Source of the DNA: Acanthococcus lagerstroemiae
Taxonomy: Eukaryota > Arthropoda > Insecta > Hemiptera > Eriococcidae
Direction: 5' to 3'
Assembly (NCBI GenBank): GCA_031841125.1
Contig: CM063114.1
Coordinates: 44,413,574 to 44,477,573, forward strand
Length of the DNA stretch: 64,000 bases
Made by a program: the position numbers and the translations under genes. Position 1 is the first letter of the stretch. The number at the start of each line of letters is the position of its first letter. Below, piece after piece: positions 23,601 to 35,600 of this stretch. Below the pieces are notes generated by a model, which was not told the origin of the DNA, did not search any database, and was given only the letters and a program-made list of their open reading frames with translations.

Positions 23601-26600
23601 TAGAGAAATAATTGTAAGAATCCAGACAGATTTTTAATTTGAACCAGAATTTTCCAGTTTACTGTTCGTCATGAACAAACCGGACGGCATATGAGTTAGA
23701 AATGGTGCACGCTTTCATAAAAATTACCCGTCAATAGCAAGTTGGTCAGCGGTACTTGTGTGACCTTACTTTGGTGAGGCAGGAATGTCTGTATAATAGA
23801 AACTATCTCCCATGCCAATTACGTCGTATGCACTTGCAAACGTTGTTTTTCTGTTCATTTGAGCAACCGAATCGATATACTAGTATTGTTGTTTCCTTTT
23901 TCATTCATAAATGACTGGCGTGAAATTTCCATTCTAATCTAGGAAAATTAGATGCTTAAATGACTCGAAAAAGAAGTAAAATGTAACACAGGATTTTGCA
24001 TTGGATTATTGCTCGAAGTGGTTTTTTAATTGATGGAAAAATAGACAATACATGTTTCTCTGTTTTCGTCGTTACCTCTGAAAGAAGGCGAACACTTCTA
24101 CTTTTACAATTTTTCCCCTTTATGTTGAATATTTGTTGATTCTGACAAGAATTTAATGCAGTACCGTAAACTGGGGCAACTTTGGATTTATGAGGGAACT
24201 CCGAACATTCCCGGTTTTATGCATTAGAACTAGGAGATTAGTTTTTACCCCATGACAGTGTAGCTACACGTTTCAGCTTCTCAGCTTTTATTGGACACCC
24301 TAGTTAACGCAGAAATAAAGCACCTAACAATGTTACTCCAGTTCTGGCTATGTCCGGAGTTCCCCCACAAATCTGAAGCTATCCCAGTTTACGGTAATTC
24401 AGTTACTCGTAATACCTTATTTATGGAATATTACATCACGCGAAGTATACCGTTACTATTTTCAATTTACCTATAATGAAAATATCTCCGGCCCTTTAAG
24501 AGCAGAGGAACACTTCATGATTCTTTGGTATTTTTTGTGGCAAAAGAAGTGATCGATTTCGTCCTTCCGTCTCGCTCTTTGTTCCCCTTTTGCTTTGTTC
24601 TTTAGTACGCAAAAATCCAAAAGGTGGCCAGATATGCCCATTAGGGTTTCCTTTTTCGCCGATCGATTAGGTGCGCATTGAAATTTGTTCCAATGGACCT
24701 AGAAATTCGCCATAAAAAATTTAAGTTCAATCTGAGGTCATTAACCCGTGGCGCTTTGACCTTGAAATTCTGTGTAATACTGAGATTTTACGAAAAACCG
24801 CGAATATCTCGGAACATATCAACTACAGGACCAAAATGCATATAACGTAAAATGTTCTTTGTTAAATTTCCCAGAAAAAAGATCCTATACAACTTTTTTC
24901 TAAAGCGCGTATTTACCGAGATAATCGCAAAAATGTGTGAACGTTTCGAGGAACATGGCTGTAATTTTTTCTTTCATAATCGATCTTCACTTGCTAAATC
25001 GCAATTATCTAAAAAAAAATGTTCACTTTAGGACCAGTATGCAAATAACATAAAATGTTCCTCGTTAAATTTTCTGTAAAAAAGATTCTATACAACTTTT
25101 TTTTTAGAAAACATATTTATCGAAATATTCGCAAAAATAAGTGGAATTTTCGAAAAAAAATTTTTTTTGAAATTACTTGAAGGCTAAAATATTTGCAATT
25201 AATGTCGGGTAACGCAGACTACAATATAACTTCAATCTCTGTCTACTGGGCCTACTGGGGTCAGGGCACCAGTTTGTCCCCCCCCCCATCTGGCTACGCC
25301 CATGACAGTTTGTTGGGTACCTACTATGGAAGAGACCTCGGATTATGTATGCATATCAACAGTAGTCAACAATTTGCGCATAAGATATAACGTTGTGCTG
25401 TTAAGGAACTGTCACGTGTTCTCAGAATTCAGTGTCATTTCTTATGGGCAAATCGCTGTTTCCTATTGTTGATATACCTTATCTCAAGTCCACCATACCA
25501 AGTCTTCAACGGAATCTTGGAATGCTTAAGACTCAATAAAAACAGTATTTTGGTTTCTTCAATCATTGAATTTGGAATTAGTTATGGCTCATGGATAGTT
25601 AACATTTCAATTTTAGACATTTCCGCAAATTTTTTATCACTATGGTCAGACCACCAGTCCTACCTCTTGCAAATACAAGCTTTTAACAGTCGCAAACATT
25701 TCTGCATGTGTCCATCTTTACCCCTTGAACGATGAGATAAGAAAAACATGTGCAGAAGTGGTTACGTTGCTCGTGCCAGTAAGAAAACATCAGTACTTGA
25801 AAAGTGTCAGTTTTCGCTAAGGACACCATAATAAACATTAGTACTTATGTTTTCTTACTAGCTATTTTTAGCCGATTTTGAAAATTCTGTTCGATTTTTC
25901 TTTTTAATTTATCCGAGCAGCCTAAAATCGGCTAGTTCGAGAAAATTCAGCCAATCGGTGATTTTTCTGTAAGATTTACCTGTAAAAGAGTAAATCAGTG
26001 ATGTGTCACAAGAAAAGGGCCTTAGTGTTCATCTACCATAAGTCCCTTTTCTTGTGACACGTCACATTCAGCAGAAAACTAGTATTATAACGAGTAAAAA
26101 ATGAAACCTAAACATAATACCAAAGTTATAGTGACTTTGCATAATACATACAGAAGTAATTATGCCGCGTAAAATTGGACAAGATTCTCGCACATTATAT
26201 GTACTTAGCGCTACTATTTTTTTTTTTGTAATTTAATTTTTTTTTTAATTCTATATTTTCTGAAGATCATTTTCGCAGTATTTTTATTTAGCCGATTTTT
26301 TCATTGAAACTAGCTGAAAAAACACAAAAACAAATGGCAAGCTTGCCAGAAGTGTAGGTAGTGTTTTTCTGAGGTACGTAATAAGGAGTTGGGGTTATTA
26401 GTGAGTCACTACGAGTAATAATCCATTGCAAAACCTCGAGTGTACTTCTTTTTTAATCGCCTGTTTACCTAGACAAGGGCGTAATCAGGGAAAAAATCTG
26501 CTGGGTGCCTAGGAAATCAGTTAATCAGCTCACGGTAATTTTTTTTTCTCAATCATATTTAATATTGTTATCTTTGAGTTGAGCGGGGGATAAAGATTGA

Positions 26601-29600
26601 ACCCCTAATTGCGAAAACAATCATAGTCAATTTAAAATTTTTGACGTAAATGACTGACTGAGCTATATCCACTGCTGAGCAAGTTTTCATTTCCAGGTGA
26701 GGACTTGATAACATGAGCTGCAATGTTTCGGCGTAATGACTGCAGACATAGCTCTGTCTGTCATTTCAGTTAAAAAAATCAACTATGGTTGTCTTCACAG
26801 TATTAGCATTTCAGTAATGTGTTTGTTAAGAATTACATGCGCGCATAGGCGGCAACTTACAATTTTTTGACGAGTGCTCGTGCTCAATATTCAGTGAGTC
26901 CCAGAAAAGCAAGAAAGCATTTTCTAAATTTAATCATCATTTTTTAATTTTTGCAAATGGTAAATATCAAGTATGGTGTGGGTGGGACGTATGGCGATAC
27001 ACGCCTGCCAAAGTGGCCCCTCAGACCCCGCACCCCCAGCCCCGGAAACTACCCTTTCGAGTATCGCATCAGTGGCCAGAGAGACTGTGCATAGGTATTA
27101 TTCACTTGGGTATGTAAAAAGTTGATAAGCGTTTCTTTTTTCTTATAATCCACTCATTCCTTACTCTGTCTAAATTAATATCATTAGTTTTATTCTTATG
27201 AATATGGAGAAGAGCTACTTCATTCAAACGTTTTGCAGTCAAAGTTGATCGGAAATAAATTTCAAGTCATCCCATGGCTGAAAAGATAGAGAATCGAACT
27301 TATCAAAGAATGATTTCTTGGATTTTAGTTCCCATTCCGAACTACATAGCGCTAGTATCACTAATTTTTTAAATCACTAATTAGTTATACTTGTGATTCG
27401 GCTAATAACTTTTTTTGTTGTAGGGATAGAAGTAGAATGGGAAGGTTCCTGAGCACTTGGTCAAACTTTTCTTTTTGTGTAATTTCCGTTGGGATACTCA
27501 AAAATCTGGCCACGTGCTCGGGCCCGCGAGCACATGTGAAGTTGCCGCCTATGTATGTGTGTTAACTAAACATCCATACTTGATGAAAGTAAAAACTGAA
27601 AATAACAATCATATGATTTAAATACTTTCTTTCCACTCTATTCAATGTCTTGCAAAATAAACCTTAAATTTGAGCAGTGGCGTAGGAGCATGATGGTTTT
27701 CGAAGTTAAAACCCCCTCCTCCAAGGTGAAAAAAAGACTTGAAGAATTGCAGTTCTGAAAAAATAATGACGCATGACATCCAGGATTCAACCAATAACAA
27801 TCCTCGTGAAATATATGAATAATGAATTGAAAGAATGCTTCATTAATCATTCCTCAATTCTGAAAAGCTTCACTGTTCTTCTGAATCGAAACCAAAGTGA
27901 GAAGTGCGCAAATAAAAATATTAATGACATGAAAAATTTATACGATTTCTGTAAAAATGACCTATATTGTCCTCTAGAAATTGCAGTAGAAGAATTTTCT
28001 CTTTGGTGCAGACACGTCAGACAGATTCTAGCTTGTAGTAGTGGTACAGAAATCAAGCGTGGTCTATGTACATACCCTGAATTTTGCAACGGAAAAATAT
28101 TCCCATTAATTTACAAACTATTAAACATTTTAATAACTTTGCCTGTAACAACAAGCCACGAGTGAGCGCTCTTTTACAACATTACGGCGATCAGGTTTGC
28201 ATACTCTTACTTTGTAGGTGCTGGGTTATGGTCAAATTTTGAAAAGTTTCCTGACAGAAAAGTGGTACCAATAGGTTAGTACGGGGCAGTTGTGGTAACC
28301 GCAGAAAAGAAAATGTCGGAATCGGTTCAACAGGGTGTTCATAAAAACAATTGTAGTAAAAATTATATCTGAAAATGTTCACATCCCAAAAATTAGCGTT
28401 AACAATACAAGTTTCAATGGCGTCGAAGGGTCTTCTCTATGTGGTACAAAAATTTGGGTTAACAAACGCTAAAAGAGAAGTTTTCGTGTCTGCAAGCTAA
28501 ATTAACGAATTTGTGGTCTCATACACAAAGGTGGTACGTAATAAAATGAAAAATTTTCAGGAGGTGGAAGATGACAGTTGTGGTAATCACACTGAAAAAA
28601 GTTGAAGATCATGGAAAGTAGGTCGTGAGAAGGAAAAAATTTTCAAAATTTGACCATAACAGCCCCTTCAAAAGTAATAGTATGCCAACATATCTACATA
28701 GTGTCAATGTAGGTTGCCTATTTACTATGTGGAAGGGGGTGCCATTGCAGAGAGTCATCTTGTATATCAAGAAGTACAGGTATCAGATGATGAAATTTTA
28801 AATATGATGGCTGAAAAAAAAAAGGACGTTACGTCTAAGAGAGTGCCGTACTTTGTATTAGATATCCTAATAATGAACCTATAAAATTAAATTTTTTCCA
28901 ACGCAATTCGTCATTCTGCATTGAGTATTGGAGTAATACATCCATCTTCCTAAAATTTCTAACTACTGACAACATTCATCAAGGGTACTAAAAATTCTAC
29001 AAATATGAAAACCCCTCCCAAAACTGAGACCGAGCTACGCTACTGAATTTGATTCCTTTTAGGATTTTCGGTGGCTCTGCTAGCAGGGTGTTTACTGGCA
29101 AATAAAACAACCAAAATATGTAAATAGCAACTATCTGACTGAATCAGCAATTGAGCTTGTAAATAGCATCTTTCTTTGGGCAGAGCAACCAAAAATTTGA
29201 AAGTTTCATAAATACAGTGTTATAATTATTGCAAAAAGCTTATTGTGAGATAGAAAATTTCATTATGAAATAAAGTAATTTCTATTGTACACCATTTCGT
29301 ACCACTAATCTAGTCTGACCTGGTTGTGACATTATAGTCTTCCAAACGAAGTATCTATTTCAAATTTTATTAAAAGAACGTTATGTTATTCGTTTTTTGT
29401 ATTTTAATGTAGGAGATATCAGATCAAATATGAAATCAAAAAATCAAAGGCAATTAGTATGCCAGAATCATTTTTATTTATTTAATTATTTCAATATGAT
29501 TGATTTCTAAAATGTTTTGTACTTCAATAATTAGAAGAAGGCATCTCAGTTCTTTTGTCCAGAAATTCTCTGTTTCACTTCAATCTTCTTATACTTTTTG

Positions 29601-32600
29601 TTTTTACATTATATATGTTTTGTACCATAATCCAGATAATGTTTATCTGATAACTTGTTGAAAGTTGGTCTTAAAAAAGTCTCCTGCTCATACATTCGGT
29701 ACCTTTCGAAAGACTAAACATAAAATATAATTTAGAACACCGGGGGAAGGGGAACTGTCATTAGTTGATATGCCATGTTATAAAATTACAGAAAAAAAAC
29801 TGCTTTCGCGAAGCGAAAGCAGTACCGACTTTTCGGCCTTCGGCCGAAAAGCACTCGGAACTCGCTTCGCTCGTTCCTCGCAGTAATACCGAAACGTACT
29901 CGGAACTCGCTTCGCTCGTTCCTCGCGAAATCGAGACACTGTCGACACGTTTTAAGTGGTAAACGTTTTAGAAAACGCAAATGTCGACAAGGACTAGTGG
30001 TATTCGGCTGTAATGTTTAAGGCCATTCACGTTTTAAAAAACGCAACTCTCGACAGAGAATAGTGTTATAAAAAAAAATATAAAACTACCCGGCTATCAA
30101 AATTAGAGTTCGTATAAATTTGAAATCGATACATTCAAGGCGGAAACGTGTAAGACCGAAACATTTGTATAATACAACACAACTACGCGGCTATCAAAAT
30201 TCGATTTCGTATAAATTAAATCCCAAACAACATCGAGTACATAAGTCGCCTCGCGCTTCTTATGCTGAACTTAAATTGAGGAAACTCGTGAACGACTCAA
30301 CCGATTGTTATCAAACTTTCACCAATACAACTTCGAGTACTAATCTATAATGTACCAAAATTTGGAATCAAATGATTCGATAGTTCCTGAGATTTTTGTG
30401 CCACAAATTTTGTCCTCAAGGAAAACTCACGAACGGCTCGACCGATTGCCTTCAAAAGCTTATTTTAACAACTTCGAGTACTTCTCCATAATATACCAAA
30501 ATTTGGAATCAATTGATTCAATAGTTTCTGAGATTTTCTTCCCACAAAATTAGGGTGTACATATATAAACCTATATATATATATATATAAGGAAACCTGA
30601 AATTCAGCTACTATTACAGTCGTGTTCTAAACACTCTGAAACGCAAAAAAAACATTGCCCCCGCCCCCAACTTCACAACTGTGACGAGTGTAATACCTCC
30701 CTTTTCTTCGAAAAGTCGGTAATAAAAAAGAAGAAAAAACTGAGTACTTACACATACAACCACTTGAGGGGCGCCAAGGGTATTTATTTTCGCTCGTGTA
30801 AATGAAAAATCTCACACGGGCAATTTTTAGCACAGGGCAACCAAACAGCAACCTTTTTCTGTTTTCAGTTTCAATAGACACTCTGGTTAACTGCTCTACT
30901 CTTCTTCAACAGCGTCGCCATCTTTCTTGATACTAGATATCAATATCATCGTATCTTTTGTTTTTACGTATTATATTCTCTTGAAAAATAATGTCCTTTT
31001 AGTAACATTTCTGCTCCTAATTCTTATTTTTAATTCTCCAATTTTCTTCGAGTGGGCTGAACCCCCGCTGATTACACCCGTGGACCTAAATTATTCGGCT
31101 TTTGATGTTGCCGTAATGAACGATGGTCATCCTAAATTTACAATATTTAAATCATACTTTGTTTTCAGTGCTAATTGCCGGATCGGTTGGTTCGTACGGA
31201 GCGTGTCTGCACGATGGTTCGGAGTACCGGGGCGATTACGTTAAAAAAGTTCCTCTCGAGCTGATCAAGAACTGGCATCGTCCCAGGATATCGGCTCTGG
31301 TGGAAGCCGGCGTTGACTATCTAGCTATCGAAACTATTCCAGCTCTTGCCGAAGCCGAAGTAATCGTCGAGCTGTTGAGAGAATTTCCGAACCAAAAAGC
31401 ATGGGTGTCGTTCACCTGCAAAGTAAGATCTTTTAGCTGCTGGCTCAACGATCTGAGCGGTTGGTGTAAGAAATTGAAACTCGATGGTTAATTATGTCGA
31501 CGTTGTCCGATCTTAGGACAGCAAGCACACGGCCGCCGCCGATGATGTATCGCAGGCAGCCAGGAAATTATGGACGATGAATAGGGACCAATTAGTCGCA
31601 ATCGGCGTAAATTGTTTGCATCCGTCTTTGGTTTCGCCACTGATCACTTCTATACGAGCAGCGAATAAACTCGGCCCGGCGATACCGACGGTTGCATATC
31701 CTAATAACGGCGAGCATTACGACACTTTGAAAAAATGGTATGATCGAGTTTTATTATTGTTGGTTTCAATTTGAGCTAAGTTGAGACTGTAATTATCTTT
31801 CAACGACTTTTAACTGTTGATACCGGGTACTCGATATCTTGAGTAAACTGACTGGTAGTAGTCAGATTTAAATGCGTGGTTTTCTTGCTCAGTGACATAG
31901 GTTATCATAAGTGCCTCTTATTGTTTTCAGTATAGTTGAAGATTTGAACAAAATCAGAGCAATTTGATAACAGTTATGTGGATAAAACTTACGGAACCGA
32001 AAACTTGAATACCTAGAGCGAAACCAACGTTAACTTTACAAAACTGGTTGGAACCAAAATCGATGAACTGTAGTTTGGGTCAGAATTTTTCTGTTCATTT
32101 GAATGCCATTTTTTCTTTTTTTCTTTGTCTAATGAGAACTGTAGGATTTCTATTTCCTAATTCTACTCTCAACCCGAGCCCTGGAATCCGCCCTTCGTTT
32201 TTTTCTTTCTTTCTTTGCATAGATCTGTGTACATATTTGTAGTATATCAATTTGGGGTTATGTACTTGGCATTTTTCATAGATAACACTGCAGTTACAAT
32301 TTTCCCCCTGTGCATTCACGAACATGTGCCATGTCACCCCATTGCGGTATCGCTTGGTAAACTTTAAAGCATTTTTAAACGAGCTGATGAGTAAGGAATG
32401 TTCGGTGGAGCGTATGGCGATGCACGCATGCCAAATTGGCTCGCCAAACATCATAGCCTTGGCCTCAGAGACTACCCTTTCGAGTATCGCATCAGGGACC
32501 AGTGAGGATAAGCTAGGAATACTCGCAGTTTTTTTAATTATTTTTGCTGCCCACTTTTTGCATGTGCCTCATTAATATTGGAAATGGAATTACCTTCTTG

Positions 32601-35600
32601 ACTCTTTGAATTCTGAACTGAGTGACAGCATTTGAACATTCGCAACGTTTATTGCAATACTAATCGATTTTTTCTTTCAGTTGGGGGCAGTCCGAAAACT
32701 AGCTAAAATTCTTCAATGCTCGTTGAAGAATTCTTTGAAGTTTAGACTCCCTCAGACTTGTTCAAGACTCTTTAAGGCTCTTCAACGTGTTTAATACTCC
32801 TAAAATTTAAGATTTCTAAATTTCAGTTTCTAAAACCGAGTAAAACTAGTTTATGTGATTCTTTATGACCTCACGTGATGCGACTAAGGTTCTTCAATCT
32901 GCGATGATGAATAATCTTTTCAGACTTTTCCATAACTTGGACTCCGTACACGGCAACTGTAGCAAATTTATTTTAAGATTCCTTAATACTAGTTACGACT
33001 CTTCAGTCTTCATTTAAGATTATTTAAGACCCTCCCACATTTTCTTAAAGTGCTGTAAGATTTCCAGACTTGTTCAAGATTCCGTAAGGATTTTGCCTTA
33101 AACTTTCTTAACTGTTCAAGGCTGTTACAAGACTATTTCAAACGCGTTTCAAACCCTTTAAAGCTCTTGCGAATTTGCTAAAGGCTCCTTTAGACTGTTC
33201 AAGACTCGTTTTATGACTTGAGACTTTTGAAACCTGATTAAGACTTCTTAAGATATTATTTTAGTTCTTCAAGACTCGTCGAAGACTTATACAAACTTAC
33301 TTGAGATTTGTAAAACTTTGTCTTGTTTAAAACTCCTTAGACATTTTAAGACTTGAGAATCTTCTAAATTTAATATTCGCTAGAACATTTCAAGAACCTT
33401 TTGCTCCATTGAGGCCCTTTCAGACTGCTTTGAGACCAGATTTAAGCACGTTCACTTTCACAAACAGCACATTCGTGAACGGATCTCTTTTTTCTAATTA
33501 AATGTAGTTACTGTTGTTGTTTTTTTAATTTTTCTTCTCTCTTAGTGAAGTGAACGAAGGTTGACCTTGTTCAATTTCTTGGGCAAATGAACAGCGAGAT
33601 TGAACGCGTTCAGTTTTTTTTTATTCGTAATTTTGCCCAATTCTGTTTAAGACTTTTTAAAATCAGTGCTAGATTTAGGGCTGATCATTGAAAAACTCGA
33701 CTTTTTGTTCGTGGCGCTGCAGTTTTTTTAGATTTTAGTCGATAGGAAACCTGCATATTCTTTTCCGATTTCGCTGGGTAAGGCAAAGACAAGACTGCGC
33801 CGTAGTCATTAGGATCACAACCGACCAATTCTCCCTTATGTCAAATCATAGTTCTCAATCTCTTGAATTTCTATGAATGCTTTTGTTTTGTTCTTCTCTT
33901 TTGTTTCTTCATTTTCACGAAAGTGCTTATTTTCAGTATTTCGTTTCTCAACATTACTCCACTGAGTGCATAAAAATTAAATGTCGCGCTAACTTATCAC
34001 TTTTATCAGTAGTAAACATTATACTTCTTCATGTTTCTTGTTTCAATTAACATTAACTGCCGTTTGGTAATTACTTTCACTATCACAACCACTCGACACA
34101 CGTTTCAGTGGTTCGCTTATTGACTTCTATGTATGAGTGGCATACCAACAGCTTCAAACGTGATACTTCTGAATTACTCTGATTGAGGAGATAGAACAGT
34201 AAAAAATTAAAAAAATATCATGACGTATCTTCGAAGTGCACGCAGTATCACATTGCGTATATAGAAATTAGACTGTTCACTTAATTTACTTGGTATCTAT
34301 ATTAACTTGATTTACATGAAATGAGTACACAGCTGGGTTCAGTTTTTGACGCTCCATCATCACGGTACTTTAATCATCAAATTTAAGATTGTTAATACAT
34401 GTATCCAACTTTTTTAAAGCCAGAGATGGAAAACGGTAAACTTTAACGGCATAATAATGGTTTAATAACCTTTAATCAATAAAGTAACTAAAAGGGATGC
34501 TGATAACTGTAACCAACTAATAACTGTTAACCGCATTCATTGAATAACCACTCAATAACTGTTAATGGATGATGGAATATGGCTGGTTATATGTATATTC
34601 CATTGCAAAAGAACTTTTACATCACGTCAGTTCAATTCCTATTTTTATTAATTTACTAATCCACTCAATCTTTCATCTGCCTTCCAGATTAAACGTTTGA
34701 AACTTACGGGTTTTTTGGATCTTGAGATATTGAGATCCCTCATCATTTTTACAAATTTTGTGTTGTTTTGTTCGGCTAATGAAATGATGTTACCTGTGAA
34801 ATATCCATTCATCAGGACTGAAATACTTCTATAACCCATATATAACCTTCGCCATATATTTATCAAATAACCAGGCCCAACTGATGACCGTTGACCTTAT
34901 TTTTACATGGTTTCCATCCCTCTACTCTGACCATGAATCCCTTTACAATCATGAAAAAACCATGTAAATAAGGTGAACGGTTGGCCATGATTCTTTAATG
35001 ACTTTAGTTAATCTGTATCAGTTGGTTATGGTTATCAGTTTAGAGTTTTTCAGTTATGATTGAGTTTTTTTTACAGTTATGTTGGCATTTTGTTAACTAA
35101 AGAAAAATAATACAAAATTCGCAAAAATGAAGAGGGAGCAGTAGGGGGTGCAAGCTTTTCAATAAAGCTAACTTTTCCACCTGAAACTTATAACCATGAA
35201 AAGTAAAGCTATCACTAAATCTCGCTTATGAGAATCTTGTTAAAGCTAGTATTACCTAGCGAAGGCTTTCGGCTTAAAAATTCAATTTTTAGCTACCAAC
35301 TAACACTTAAACTTGGAATTGCTGAATATTCAAAAGCTTCCAACTTAAAACTTAAGGATTTTCATTTGTACAGCCTTTTTTTCTTGTGTTCGTTCTATAG
35401 AAAATAATTCGATGAGTGCATCTAGTTTTTAATGTGTGTTTTGCTTTGTCATTACTGATTATGATGAGTCAGGAAGCTGCAAGCTTACAATTGAGGAGTT
35501 ATCTGGCTAAAGGGCCCCTGTCAGCAATGATGATTTTGAGAAAAATAACTTCACAGCTTTCAAGCTGAAATACTCCTTTCAGACTGATTTAATTGAAGAA

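Larger units (their letters stand above)
27675..29045 (+). mobile_element. Decayed hAT transposon, 1371 bp, with target duplication
   Basis: The termini CAGTGGCGTAG and CTACGCTACTG are inverted repeats with one mismatch and a typical hAT form. The flanking octamers AATTTGAG (27667-27674) and AATTTGAT (29046-29053) agree at 7 of 8 positions. Inside are a transposase C-terminal remnant (27773-28165) and a second inverted-repeat element (28220-28664). The element is shorter than an autonomous hAT and its protein is broken, so it is inactive. It lies in intron 2 of the methyltransferase. Confidence 0.85.

Noticed and set aside
29765..29962. Frame with SELASLVPR repeated
   Set aside because: The repeat comes from the palindromic DNA unit, and the opposite strand gives a matching repeat (RNERSEFRV). 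It is a by-product, not a repeat protein.
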